Notes: generated from the letters alone by a model not told the origin. 64,000 bases of DNA from Bugula neritina (GCA_964035545.1 OZ037769.1:11820633-11884632), one strand, 5' to 3'. Positions 22,733-35,847 are shown, counted from the stretch's first letter. Numbers and translations are program-made.

Positions 22733-23463
22733 ATGGCAGAATTCTATGTCGCGCTTTCATCAAATGCTTGTCTGGATATTTTTCCAGACAATACCTTAGC
22801 CAATTAACTTATTAAACTTGATCGTTCGCTGAGGTTGGAGAGAAAATGGGTTGTCGGTTTGGTAAAGATACATTTTCTAAACTCTTGGGATAACATTGTT
22901 GACGGGGAGGTGATTATCGAGCAAGACGAGTCCTGTAGTCTCAAGATTTTGAACATCAAATCAGGGAGATATCGGACAGTTGAAGATATAATATCCGCAC
23001 CACTTTGCTTTGCTGGTTTCAATATGCAAAACTCGTAAGCATATTTTACGATAAAACCGAACATTATTGCTACATCAGAATTGATGCAAATGATATTCGA
23101 ATAAAGTTAAGTAATAATTTATCAAATATTCTGGGTCTTGAGCACAAAACCCACGCATTTGGAGAAACAAAAGGCAAACGCCAGTGCGACATAGCGGAAG
23201 GGTTTACATCATTATACGTCTACAAAAACCTTGTTGAACCACAGATTGTTGGGGACATCCAAGCACAACTCTTACGCATAGTTCCCATTAAAGAACACAG
23301 TAAGGAGCCTAATCAGGTAGTTAGTTTTTGGAATGTTCAGTATTTGCCAATTATCAATACGGGTATTGAGAGCGTAGAAGTGGTTATAAGGAGAGATGAT
23401 GGGCGGAACCCCTCATTTCAGAGCGGAAAGGTGATTGTAACACTTCATTTCAAAAAAAATTAA
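22733..23463 (+). pseudogene. Polinton minor capsid (penton-base-like) protein
   Basis: Starts MAEFYVALSSNACLDIFPDN, the classical beginning of Polinton pentons (FYVxLxSNxSxDxxPDNT), then TAA at 22805-22807. The same frame continues through RKWVVGLVKIHFLNSW (family form GxWEVGLxEIxYPxxW) to about 23036. A frameshift near 23030 leads into a frame with LSNNLSNILGLEH, CDIAEGFTSLYVYKNLVEPQ, LLRIVPI and GKVIVTLHFKKN, ending at 23463. The jelly-roll penton occupies capsid vertices. Only these two lesions were seen. It is followed after 6 bp by the next ORF, suggesting one structural transcription unit. Confidence 0.85.
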
Positions 23464-23469
23464 CTAAAC

Positions 23470-23901
23470 ATGGTAGTTCTATATAACCTGCATGAATCTT
23501 CAGAGTTCTATCGAAATTATTACACTCAGCAAAATGGAAATGGTCTGAGCGTCTTTAAAGGCGCTACAATACAACGCGGACGAGGAATTGGAGGATTTAT
23601 TTCGCGAGTAATGCGAGGGGCTATGCCACTACTCAAAAACGGAGCAAAAACTATCGGAAGACAGTTGGTCGACAGTGGTGCAAATTTAGCAAAGGATTTA
23701 ATCAGCGGAGAAGATTTCAAGAGCGCTGTTGCCAGAAACTTTTCCACAGGTGGTAGAAAACTCCTATCAACTTTAACGGGAAACTTGAACTTTGACAGTA
23801 CAATCAGTTGAAAGAAAAAGCTTAAATCAACATCTTCCAAGCGCATCGCATCAGGCAATAAAAGACCACAACGCAGCAATGGTGAAAACATTTTCAGATA
23901 A
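23470..23901 (+). pseudogene. Polinton virion protein (Gly/basic, adenovirus core/VI-like)
   Basis: Begins MVVLYNLHESSEFY, then GLSVFKGATIQRGRGIGGFI, an amphipathic segment around RGAMPLLKNGAKTIGRQLV, and GANLAKDLISGEDFKSAV. TGA at 23809-23811 interrupts it, and the frame continues into a Lys/Ser/Arg-rich tail ending DIF-like (ENIFR) at 23901. Polintons carry such a protein between penton and major capsid; the GAxxQRGxGxG segment and basic tail suggest a DNA-associated or membrane-active virion component, which is inference. Confidence 0.7.
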
Positions 23902-23918
23902 TCTCTTTTGCACTAAAC

Positions 23919-25254
23919 ATGGCCTTCTCTAAAGTGGATTCTTCCTCGGACGACAGCGTTCTTTCTCAAATAGATCTGTTCAACACTCCATTTACACAAA
24001 CTTCTGTAATATCTGGAGAGTGGGTTGAGGTTGAATCAATTAGAGATTCACTCAACGGTCCACTGGAATTTGAGGTAGAAGGAAATGAAGACCAATATCT
24101 AGATCTTCAAAACACTCTAATTCATGTTTAGGCTAAAGTTAAATTGGAAATCGGCGATGCTTTAGACGAGGACATTGCTAATGTAAATGTAGTACCAGGA
24201 GAGAACTTTCTACAATCACTGTTTTCAGCTTTGAGCTTGTCTATTAATGGACATGAAATTGAATATGATTCCAATTACCCTTATTGAGCCTATCTTGAAA
24301 CACCCGTGAACTATGGTAGTCAGGCTAAAAATACAGACCTCAGTGCTTCGCATTGGTTTCATGATAGCTTGAACGCTCTAGATACCAATCAACTCACTGG
24401 AGCGCATCGTGAGGATTTAAACTCAAAAAAGACAATTATCAGTGAGAGTAAAACTGTGGATATGGTAGGACGACTCCACAATGAACTCTTCAGCCAGCAC
24501 AAGTACCTTATTCCTTTGTGTAGCTTTTGAATTAAACTCTTGAGAACCGATCCCCAATTTTGCCTACTAAGAACAACTAGTGCCGTTGACACCCGCTATA
24601 AAATAGGTATAACCAAGTGTGATCTACTTGTGCGTAAAGTGAGAGTGAATCCGAGTGTGGCAGCTAACCATAACATCCTGCTAACCAAAGGCTCCACTAT
24701 AAGATACCCAATCAACAAAGTTGAAACGCAGATTTTTTCCATCATTCAAGGAAGACAGAATGAAAAGATAAATCTCATACTGAACAGACAATAATCGAAA
24801 CGGATAATTCTGGGCTTTGTAGAGCACACTGCGAAAAACCGCAGTTACATTCAGTCACCTTTTTCGTTTAAACATTTTAATTTGAGCTTGATAAGTCTTA
24901 ACGCCAACGGATATCCAATCCCTAATAAGCCACTACGAGTTGATTATGGAAGCGGGGAATTTATGCAAGCATACATGCACCTCATGACCACTGTTGGAAA
25001 AGCTTTTGTGGATGAATGAAATTGCATCACAAAAGCTCAATACTCAAACAGTTTTGCGCTCTACGCATTTGACCTAACAGGAGATCTATGCGAAGGGTCC
25101 GATGTTTACCTGATTAGAAGTAGGACTACAGTTCTATAAGTGACCTTCAAGGAACCCCTGACTAGCACACTCAGTTTGTTCACTTATTTAAAAAAATGAT
25201 GACATTATTGAAATAGATAATAGTCGAGTGGTTACCAGAGCTTCTAAAACCTAA
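23919..25254 (+). pseudogene. Polinton major capsid protein (double jelly-roll), six in-frame stops
   Basis: The start SQIDLFNTPFTQTSVISGEW matches the family form LDLFxxPPTQTSIxxGxW. Later blocks include LSINGHEIEYDSNYPY, VDMVGRLHNELF, LLVRKVRVNPSV, IRYPINKVETQIFSI, PFSFKHFNLSL and YALYAFDLTGDL-type sequence, in the family's order over about 440 codons. Six nonsense codons lie in one frame: TAG 24129, TGA 24285, TGA 24528, TAA 24792, TGA 25017, TAA 25137. The only frame slip is in an A-run near 25190, after which DDIIEIDNSRVVTRASK and a TAA close the gene. The protein forms the hexon-like capsomers. Decay by substitutions rather than indels is striking. Confidence 0.88.
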
Positions 25255-25259
25255 GACTC

Positions 25260-25775
25260 ATGAATACTAACCACATACGCTATATTTTGTCTTTGGACCC
25301 TTCAACTTCCAGCACTTTTAGAGGCGTTATGGCAAAAGATGAGTTTGTAAAATGTAGACTAACATACCTTAGTATATTTGTGTGTAACATGAATAATGCT
25401 GACTAAGCAGGAACTCATTGGATTGCAATATTTGTTTCAAAACTTGGTAAATGCAAATATTTTGATTCTTATGGACTGCCTCCATTATTTGAAGACCTCA
25501 CCAACAAGCTGCTGACGATTGATAAGAAATCTATCTACAATGATATTGTACTTCAAAGTAACAATACAAATGTGTGTGAAATATATTCTATTGAATTTTT
25601 GCAGTTGAAATGTAGAGGCGATAGTTTATCTCGTATATTAGATGTACTAATGTATGCTAATAACTCTGAAGAGAGAGATCATATTTTGAGATATTATTTA
25701 GATACAAAATATGCTGACATCACTAATTTAGGGCAGATTCCGCTAATACATCAAGTCAGTGGAATTATTGTCTAG
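25260..25775 (+). pseudogene. Adenain-type cysteine protease (PRO), one nonsense codon
   Basis: From the ATG at 25260 the frame reads MNTNHIRYILSLDPST, then NNAD, TAA (25404-25406), and AGTHWIAIFVSKLGKC. The catalytic His is in THWIAIF, the acidic partner in YFDSYGLPP, and the nucleophile Cys in NTNVCEIYSIEFL. These are the His-Asp/Glu-Cys elements of the adenovirus-type maturation protease that cleaves capsid precursors. The frame is otherwise uninterrupted to TAG at 25773-25775. It starts six bases after the capsid gene's stop. Confidence 0.85.
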
Positions 25776-26220
25776 CAATGCATGTTCAAACCTAATGATT
25801 TATAATATGTTTTGCACTTTCATGTATACACCTTTCATTCTTGAATAAAACCTGTATGCAAAGGAATAGCTTGCTAACTCATGCTTGATTGTGCTCCTAA
25901 ATTAAGTGCACTGCTAGCTAATGTTATTTGCATAATTATTCAATGTGATGCACATGTAACATTATTCTAGAGTCATCCTCTCACAAGCAGTTTACACGAG
26001 GTTATTTACCTTTGAAAACCACCAACAATTTGTGAACATAAATCAATGACTTCAAAGCGCGTATATATAGGTATTAAGATGATTTATTGGCTACACAGCA
26101 ATCTTAATACGCTCGAGAATGATTTACGATAACATAACAACACAAAATCTTGATACAAGTAATAATTTTATATACAAAATAATATTATAATGTTTGTCCA
26201 GCATGTTATATATGCCATGC
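25776..26220. other. Spacer between PRO and the convergent minus-strand gene
   Basis: AT-rich; contains AATAAA at 25844-25849 (GAATAAAACC), a plausible polyadenylation signal for the plus-strand structural genes. Confidence 0.35.
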
Positions 26221-27590
26221 TCATGTAGTTTGCCCTTCATCACTCTCATCATCCAAGAATGAAGCCTTGGCGGCTTCGAATGGTGGGAACTTGAAGATCT
26301 GTTCGCGAGGGGCTTTATAGGGCGTGCTGGGATTTGTTCCATTGATCTCGACGGCAGTGAGGTGGTGAAATTCTTTGCCGTTTTTTTACAGGATAGTTAA
26401 GGGCAACCTTTTAGTTCTAGCTGCTATGCTGATGATGCATTGTTATCATATAAGAAATCAGTCCCAGTAAAATAAAATATTACCTAATTATGCTAGAATC
26501 AAAATTTAAAAACTATGTTGCAGATAGCTTTCTTCCTCAGCGCGGTTTTTTTGGAAATTTTAATTTTCCATTTTTTGGCTAAGCTACAGACAAAAAGTAC
26601 CTATTTTCTCCTATTTTTAGCTGAAAACACATCATGTCAGTCCCAGTAAAATATCTCAGCAGGAAAACATAATATCTGAAAAAAGAAAACACTGTTGGAA
26701 TCCTGAGATATTTCTACAGCGCGGTTTTTGTAATGTTTCTAATAGCTTTTATAGATTTTCTATAAATTAGTGATTTATACGCTGAAAATGAGATAATTTT
26801 TCTTTACCAATAAGCACTGCGCATCACTTCACGCTTCAGTGAACGGTAGAGATGAGAAGATAATGGCTTGTCCATTACTAATTACAGACCTGCTAGCCTA
26901 CAAGCTATAGTGAATAGCTTGGTGTGTAATCCATTTATAGAGTAGCCACAATGGAATGTTGATATATAATGCAGCCCTAATTGAGCTTGCTGTTTATTGG
27001 TCATAGTCTAATATCGGGCTATACATACACAGGCAGGCAAGACGCATGCCACCCACCGAACAATATTATAGCAAGAACCTAGACTACATTGTGAGCTAAA
27101 TTCATGATATTCTTAGTAAGGATGCCCTTAACTATCCTGTGATATATATCCCAAATTTTTCTCGTGATACAATAAAATTAGGGGAACCTTCTCCACAACA
27201 TTCTCTCTCATACGATTGGGGATAATGAATTTTCCCTGGATCCGCTCTCCCTTTTTCTCGGTACTGAATTCTACGAGCAATGCCTCACCATTTACCGTAT
27301 CAATTGTCTTTTCCGTATGCACCTCCAGAACGCTACCAGCAGGTAGCTCTGTCAGCTTATACAGTCGTTGCTGTTCTAGCAAAGTTTTGACATCTAATTT
27401 TCTAGAACAGATAACAGTGAAGTACTTTACAATTTCATCATTAAACTATGCTGATTGGTAATGAAACTAATACAATAATTATGTGCTATAGATACACATG
27501 TGTTCAAATGCTGTATTGAAAAGATTTTACTAACCCTAACTTTGCAGCCTTCTCCCTCATCATTTCCAGCTTTCTCTTAACATTAGCCAT
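26221..27590 (-). pseudogene. Two-exon minus-strand Polinton gene (small beta-rich protein), MITE-interrupted
   Basis: Exon 1 starts at 27590 (MANVKRKLEMMREKAAKLG) and ends at 27535; a 133-bp GT-AG intron (27402-27534) leads to exon 2 at 27401, starting with KLDVKTLLEQQRLYKLTELP. Exon 2 has alternating hydrophobic beta-type sequence (SVLEVHTEKTIDTVNGEALL, then GKFIIPNRM) up to the MITE boundary at 27142. On the far side (26387 down) it resumes with GKEFHHLTAVEING, IFKFPPFEAAKASFLDDES and a stop at 26223-26221. The pattern (short basic helix, then a TK/NGxxLLVEF strand pair and xIPNRM) resembles small OB-fold-like proteins carried by Polintons, so single-strand nucleic-acid binding is a possibility. 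It faces the other genes. Confidence 0.55.
26388..27141. mobile_element. MITE M2 copy 1 (754 bp, ACAGGATAGTTAAGGGCA termini)
   Basis: Left end TACAGGATAGTTAAGGGCAA; right end is the inverse complement of CACAGGATAGTTAAGGGCAT. The whole interior is similar to 58824-59579. No transposase is present. It interrupts exon 2 of the minus-strand Polinton gene. The Lys/Asn-rich peptides in it are not genes. Confidence 0.85.
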
Positions 27591-28426
<836 letters not shown>

Positions 28427-31400
28427 ATGACCCATCAATGCGATCAATGTGAAAAAGTGTATAAACAACAAAATAATGTGCAAAGGCACAAAAGAACTTT
28501 TCATTCTGCTTCAACAACACGAGCTGATCATAGCTGTGAAACTTAAGTGGAAAAGTATATGCTAGATTAGATGCTTTGACACATCACAAGAAAAGTCACT
28601 GTACAAGTCCAAATAACAAGTGTTTAACCTGCATAAAGAGTTTTACTGAAAAATGATAGCTATGTATGCAACGAATGTAGTGCTGGCTTCACCAGACGCG
28701 ATAGTTACATGAGGCACTTGAAAACTCATTACAATAAGTTCGCAAGTTTCATCTTGCATTCATGTGTACCCACTGCTTCTACCACATCAACTGTAGACTT
28801 TGACAGCAATGCACAGGCATAGTCTACAAACACTGACCTCAATGAGCTCTTAGCAAAATACAAAGGTGCTATTAAAACCTACTACAAGAAATGCAAGGTT
28901 TTGGACATCTTCAATATAAACCTGACAGATGAAAAAGTTGTCATTTCAGATCAGCTGACAGATGCTTGGCGTAGGGAGCTTAGGTTCAGAGTTAGAATTA
29001 ACTGTAGTGCGAGATTTGTGTTGAAGAACAAGTTAACTAATGAACTGCGTTATTTTCACAGCTCAGTGAACAATGCTTCTTATTTTGAAAAACCACTCTT
29101 GGTAAGAACAGATAGTGAATTACAAAACCTCTTAGAAAGCATGACAAAAATTGATATATTCCAGAAAATTTCACAACAGCGCCCAAATTCCACATGGACT
29201 GTAGAATTACTCACAAACCTCACATTCTACATTGCAAAAAATTTGCACATGGGTAAAATTGGTGGACCTGAGCACTTGCCATCCTACATTGTCCATCATC
29301 ATGCTCTTGCGCCTATGAATAGAAAGTCAAAATCTAAGTTGGTCTACAGAGACAACCTGTGTTTCTTTACATGTCTTGCTATGAAGCTTTCTTGCACTTG
29401 TAGAAGTCATTGCAAATGCTACATAGTAAGTGAGAGGTATGCGAGGCAATTGTTTACCAAATACCGGACAGCAAGAGATTTAAATTGTTCAGTTGCTAGA
29501 TTCAAAAGCGTGAAACTTGAAAACTTGACACTGCTTGAGCGTCTGTTTGCCATATCAATTACTGTATTCTAATTAGACTCTGATTTCAGCTCTAATGCCA
29601 TCTGGTGCTCCAAGCTATCTTACTCTACAAAGCTTCATCTCAACTTGTATGAAAATCATTTCAGCTTGATACAGAGAGTTGATCAATACGCTAGAGCGTA
29701 TGATTGTCTTTCCTGCACCAAATCCTACACCAAGCTCAGTAACCTCAAAAGGCATAAATGTGAGGGTGTGCAACAGCAACTAAAATTTCTATCTAAATGC
29801 TATGCACCAGAGCCTACAATATTTGAAAAGCTAGAAGATAAGTTAGGCATATATGTCGAAGAATCCAGACAGACTTATCCATACTGCATTACATACGGCA
29901 CCGAGTGCTCACTCAGTCCAGAAAGCTTACCGAAGAATACAACGAGTATCAATTACACAGCTCACCATGAGATAATAAGCATATCAGTACGCTTTAAGTT
30001 AAGAGTTTTGACAAGGCTCACACTTTTGTCCTTGAGAACAGTCAACATGAATTAATCCAGCGCTTTGTCAACTACATAGCAGATATAGCTGACTGTGCGT
30101 ATGAAGATTTGTTGATAGCATACAGCGATGTACTTGAAGAGATCACAGAAGTTGAAAAGCAGAGGGGTGAGGTAGAGGAGAAGTTTAAAGACTGCAGTTT
30201 TTTTGCGCCTCAAGTATATGTAGCCAACTCAGTTGCAAGGCTGAAACAACGTTTTTTGGAGTATCTTAGGGTTGTGCCCGTAGTTTCCTATAACGGTGAG
30301 CGGTATGACCTCAACATAATGAAAGGTCCGTTAATCAAACATCTCTACAACACTGGCAAGATCAAGTACACTGTGAAAAGAGTGAACACTCTGCAGTGCA
30401 TTCAAACTGACCAATTTAAGTTTGTTGACATATGTAACTACATAGCTCCAGGGTACACATATGCCACATACCTCAAAGCATTTGATTGTAGTGACAACAA
30501 GGGTCACTTTCCCTACGAATGGCTAACCTCTCTAGATATGCTCCAACAAACTCACCTTCCACCCCACTCAGCATTCTATAACTCCCTTAAGCAAAGTGAT
30601 ATTACAGCTAAAGAATACGCACACTGTCAGCAGGTTTAGGATAGCAGAGGTATGCAGACAATAAAAGACTATCTAACATATTATGCGAAATTAGGTGTTG
30701 AGCCCTTCATTGAAGCACTAGAGAAACAAACGCAAATTTATGCCCAGAAAAATATTGACATGCTGAAGTCTGCTATATCATTACTGGGTCTAGCAGTGCG
30801 CTGGATGTTTACTGAAGTAGATCGTAGTGCGTTTGACATTTCACTGATTGATGAAAGAAATAAGGATGTTTACAGTTTGGTAAAACAAAACATAGTAGGT
30901 GGGCCCTCCATAGTATTTCAGAAATACCACGAAAAGGATGTGACAAAATTGAGGTTTTCTGAATATGGTAGTGAGGCAAAATTTTGCAAACAGGTGCTGG
31001 GTGTTGATGCCAATGCACTTTATCTTTGGAGCATGATGCAAGAAATGCCCACAGGCTACATGATTCACAGATATGAACACAATGGTTTTAAACCTCAATT
31101 GTCCCAGAAATATGGGAGACAAGCGTGGACATGGTTGGAATATCTGTCTCATACACTGAATATATACATAGAACACATGTTTAATAAAGGTGAAGTTAGA
31201 ATTGAACAGCATGCAGTTCCGGTAGATGACTACTGTAGGGAAAGCAACACAGTATATCAGTTCCATGGCTGTTTGTTTCATGGGCATTCAAACTGTCCTA
31301 TAACCCAAGGCAAACTGTTCAACCCAGCAAATAACAGAAGCATGGAAGATCTCTTCCATTCTACAATGCATAAGGAAGAATACATTAGGGCACATGGTTA

Positions 31401-31542
31401 CAACCTAATTACAATATTTGAGTGTCACTGGCAACAACAAGTTGAGCTTGTTGTTGAAACAAAGCAGTTTGTATCCGAGTTTGAGCGCAAAGAGTTGAAA
31501 GATTGTGGTTCAAAAACATTAAGAAAAACATTAAAACATTAA
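28427..31542 (+). pseudogene. Protein-primed DNA polymerase B (POLB), C-terminally truncated
   Basis: The N-terminus carries C2H2-type zinc fingers (CDQCEKVYKQQNNVQRHKR then TFH; CNECSAGFTRRDSYMRHLKT then H), with a frameshift between them. Next comes a domain with LPSYIVHHHALAP and DNLCFFTCLAM, then another finger (YDCLSCTKSYTKLSNLKRHK). The exonuclease I region reads TYGTECSL where the family has an Asp-Phe-Glu type motif; exonuclease II is VSYNGERYDLNIMK. Palm motif A is GVDANALYLWSMMQEMPTG. Stops lie near 29570 and 30637 with a slip near 30040-30060. Motifs B and C (the DTD-type palm site) are absent; sequence ends about 280 bp before the TIR. A full family member would be several hundred residues longer. 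Confidence 0.88.
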
Positions 31543-31821
31543 CATTAAAACAATGATTCACATTAGGCTTATAATTTTACTCTTTATTCAGCAATAAATC
31601 TTAATGATAAGATTAAACAGAGCTTAGTAACAGCTTTAATATAATATCAGTTTATTTTTCAGTGAGTTAAATAAGTATGTGTAGGCTATAACACTGCAGC
31701 TAAACAATAATATGATTTTATAATGCTATAACAGAACATGTACATTGCAATGCTAACACATCAATACATACCGATTTTTTAAAAAGGTACAATAATGTTT
31801 CTAGTTTTAATGACCTCTCTC
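31543..31821. other. Short non-coding gap between truncated PolB and right TIR
   Basis: No polymerase motif B or C can be found on either strand here, so the 3' third of POLB has been deleted rather than frameshifted. Confidence 0.55.
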
Positions 31822-32225
31822 GTAGGTGGCATGCCTGATACTTCCTTCGATCTCGAGGTCACCAGGAAGGAATGCTTTGCGATAATTAATATTACGCGTT
31901 ATATAACTTAAACCAGCGCTGGTAGACTCATCAATTTATTATTGTCTCCGACTATTCAATGTAATGAACTATCAATGTACTGACCTCAGTGACATTTTGC
32001 TAGCAACTGTATCCATTATTCAAATTAATCTTATAATTATACTAATTATTCATCGGTAATATTATAATCAATATTTATCAATAACCACTAAGTCGTTAAT
32101 CACTGGCCTATCAAAGTAGCGTAACGTGGGCACCACCACTGCATCACCACCACACAGGACTTCCCTTTATAACATATAGAACCATCACCACAATTCACTA
32201 CCCGATATGCTCCATATATACTACT
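31822..32225 (-). repeat. Polinton right terminal inverted repeat
   Basis: Inverse complement of 13376-13690 with about 120 bp of additional sequence (31922-32043). Confidence 0.92.
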
Positions 32226-32231
32226 CATGTA

Positions 32232-33235
32232 CTCAATAAACTGCATTATATTATAAATATGTGTCTGTGAAAGGAAAAACTAAAAATGTTGCCTGTTGTT
32301 CAATATATAACAAAAGAACCTATATTTTCAGACCATCATACCTGCATACAGAAAATAATTTTAGTAAAACAATATGTTAAAATCTCCCCCGATGTATGCA
32401 TGTATGTATGTATGTATGTATGCATGTATGTATGTACATGTATGTGTGCATGTAGGTGTGTATCTATGTTGGTATGCATATGCTCTCATAATCTGAAAAT
32501 CTCACAGCCTTTGGAATGTCATATCACAGATCTTGTCTACATAAAAAGCAAATTAACAAATAAAAGGCTAAACCGTTATTTAAAACTCAATTGTGAAAAA
32601 GTAGATACAATTTGCAAATATGAGAAGGTTATCAAGTTCTATTATGCACCATATATAAAAGTTTGTTTCTTTTTTTGTCAATTGGCTGTATTAATTTCTA
32701 GTATTCGAATCTATAAATTCGAGATGCACATATCATAGAAACAAACTATTATGGCTCAGTTCAATTCAATAGGGCACCCTTGTCTAGATAGATAATTGAA
32801 CTTAATTTGCTTTTGATATCTACTTTTCAAGATATATGAACAGCCCAGGAATAGGTTATTGCTCAGCATACCCTTTATCTACAACAGTGAAGCAAGTGAA
32901 GTGCAATGAGTACAGGTATGCATAAAAATTTTGTTTTTGAATAATGTCAGTATATAATGTATGACTCTCCACAATATAATAGTTTTGCATTTATATGTTA
33001 TGTTTATTATATTGTAATAATTTATACGTGGAATGTTATTATTAGCTGCACGAAACTATAGGTGTGAGTTTTTAGCTAATGTGAAAACAGTGACTCTTTG
33101 CTATCATTATTATATGACAGTATTTATACATATTACTGCTTTATTTCTGATCCATGTTACATAGAAAAAAAGAAAATCCTGGTAAATGACTTCTCACCAT
33201 AGTAGGAAAACTAGTAGCGAATATTATTCTAAGTA
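32232..33235. other. Non-coding DNA with a (TATG)n tract
   Basis: A TATG/TGTA repeat lies at about 32392-32460. Otherwise nothing is recognised. Confidence 0.45.
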
Positions 33236-33443
<208 letters not shown>

Positions 33444-33472
33444 AGTAAAGAGCGATAAAATTTGATTTAAAA

Positions 33473-33529
33473 CACTTTATTACTACTAGTTTCATGTGCA
33501 TAGAATGTACACAATCATCAGATAAAATG
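33473..33529 (-). ncRNA. Hammerhead ribozyme, left PLE terminal copy
   Basis: Inverse-oriented duplicate of the ribozyme at 35976-36032 with identical core (CTGATGA and GAA) and the same stems. Confidence 0.82.
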
Positions 33530-33847
33530 TTAAGATGTAATGTAACAAGAATAAAAACATACCATGTATATGTATGAGAAATGTGTGTAAAAGCTATAAA
33601 GCCAATGGATTAAAATACATAAATAGATGGAATAAAAGTAATTAAGAGATTAAAATGTCAAGTCACATTCTCTAGGAGGAGCTTTCTAGCGTGCCTGCAT
33701 GTTGTTATGATCTCATTACGGCTGTTGAGTGAGGATAGATGTGGCTTGCAAATTATAAAGTATTTTTCTAGCAGGCATAGCTTGCAGAGTGGTGACTGCT
33801 TGTTGCATGGTTGTGCTCTGGCTAGAATTTTCCACTTACTCAGAAGA

Positions 33848-35847
33848 ATGAGATGGCGTGCATACTTCTTTCTTAACCCTGAAGCAAAAACCTATCAGAA
33901 ACAGACATACGGATTCAAATCTAACAAGACTCCACCGCAGATCCCCCAACTCCTAAGATTTGAAAAACGTATGTCTACTTTAATCCACAGACTGAATTTC
34001 AGGAAAGTCACATGCAGCTTTCAACAGAAGTTGCACAATGACATAAAGAAGAAGATTATTCCAGCCAATGTCATTGTACCAGCAGACAAAACATCAAACT
34101 ATTATGAGCTGAGCTGCAATACCTACAATGAAATGCTTCACAACAACATAACAAAATGCTACAAAAAAGAAGACAAGAACACACCCTTAACCATTTCCAG
34201 AGAAGACAAAAATATAGCAACTGGCTTACACTTAGCTGACAGGATCAACTGCACAAACCAGAAACCAGCCTACATCACACTAAAAGATCATAAAAACAAC
34301 TTTGAAACTACTCCAACCTGCAGACTAATAAATCCATCCAAGCCAGAAATGGGGAAGATAAGTAAGCATATACTTGACAAAATCAACTCTGAAATCACTA
34401 AAGAATTAAATTTGAACCAATGGAAAAATACCAACTCAGTACTTAACTGGTTTAACAACATAAAGAATAAAAAAGCCACGCTTTTATTGAGTTTGATATC
34501 GTTGACTTTTACCTATCCATCACATTCGACCTACTAAATAAAGCATTGGAATTTGCATCTCTCCATGTACAAATAACACACGAAGAGCGGCAAATTATTA
34601 TGCATACAAAAAAGTCACTTCTATACAACAAAGGTGAAGTGTGGAGCAAAACTACATCAGATCAGCTATTTGATGTGACCATGGGGAGTTACGATGGAGC
34701 AGAGACCTGTGAACTTGTCCGCACATTTCTCTTGTACCATGTGACCAGCAAGCATGGCCCCAATTTTGGTTTATACCGAGATGATGGTTTAGGTGTCTTG
34801 ACATCTTCAGCTAGAACCATCGAGGCCACAAAGAAGGACATATGCCACATTTTCAAGCAATATGGATTAAGAATCACAATTGAGGCAAATAAAAAAACAG
34901 TAAACTTTTTAGATATCCACCTCAACCTCACAAACGAGATATACCAACCATACAACAAGCCAAACAATATCCCCACATATGTTCATGCAAAATCCAACCA
35001 CCCACCATCTATTATTCGCAACATCCCAGAATCCATAAATAGACGACTCTCATCCATCTCATCCAACTCCACCACATTCAACAACAACACAGCAATCTAC
35101 CAACAAGCACTCATTAAAAGCAAATACAATCATAAGCTAAATTTTTACACGCCCACAGAGGTCACAAAGAAACCAAATCGTAGAAGGAAGGTAACATGGT
35201 TTAACCCTCCTTTTAGTAAAAACGTAACTAATAACATTGGAAAAGAGTTTATCAAAATCATCAGCAAAGAGTTTCCTCCAAGCCATGAACTCTACAGAAT
35301 TTTTAATAAGAAAACATTAAAAGTGTCATATAGCTGCATGCCCAACATAGCAGCAATCATAAATGGTCACAATAAGAAAGTATTGAAATCAAAAGAACAT
35401 GAACACCACACAAAGCCATGTAACTGCAAATCTAAAAACAATTGCCCACTGAGTGGCCAGTGCTGCACTGAGGCTGTCGTTTACCAGGCAACAGTCACAA
35501 ACAACAACAACACAGCAGTAGAGACATACGTGGGACTAACCCAGAACCAGTTCAAGTATCGATACAATAACCACACAGCCAGCTTCAAGAACACCAGTAA
35601 ACAAAACTCCACCGAGCTGAGCAAATATATTTGGAAATTAAAGAACAATAATATAGCTTATGAGATAAAGTGGAAAATTCTAGCCAGAGCACAACCATGC
35701 AACAAGCAGTCACCACTCTGCAAGCTATGCCTGCTAGAAAAATACTTTATAATTTGCAAGCCACATCTATCCTCACTCAACAGCCGTAATGAGATCATAA
35801 CAACATGCAGGCACGCTAGAAAGCTCCTCCTAGAGAATGTGACTTGA
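33848..35847 (+). pseudogene. PLE reverse transcriptase with GIY-YIG endonuclease (one frameshift)
   Basis: Starts MRWRAYFFLNP at 33848. The RT domain shows ITLKDHKNNFETTPTCRLIN, an A motif reading FDIVDFYLSI, then TMGSYDGAETCELV and the catalytic YRDDG in FGLYRDDGLGV. The slip is at about 34480-34485, just before FDIVDFY, where the frame moves by one base. Downstream come a Cys motif CNCKSKNNCPLSGQCC and a GIY-YIG nuclease (TYVGLTQNQFKYRYNNH), with a C-terminal HARKLLL before TGA at 35845-35847. This enzyme copies the element RNA onto cut chromosomal DNA. Apart from the slip it looks functional. Confidence 0.88.

Noticed and set aside
23526-23891. 121-codon minus-strand frame
   Set aside because: Antisense shadow of the Polinton virion protein, which has family motifs on the plus strand.
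23919-25254. Alternative genetic code to explain many in-frame stops in the capsid gene
   Set aside because: All three stop codons occur, frameshifts exist in neighbouring genes, and the host transporter gene reads cleanly with the standard code.
30841-31287. 148-codon minus-strand frame
   Set aside because: Antisense shadow of PolB motif A region.
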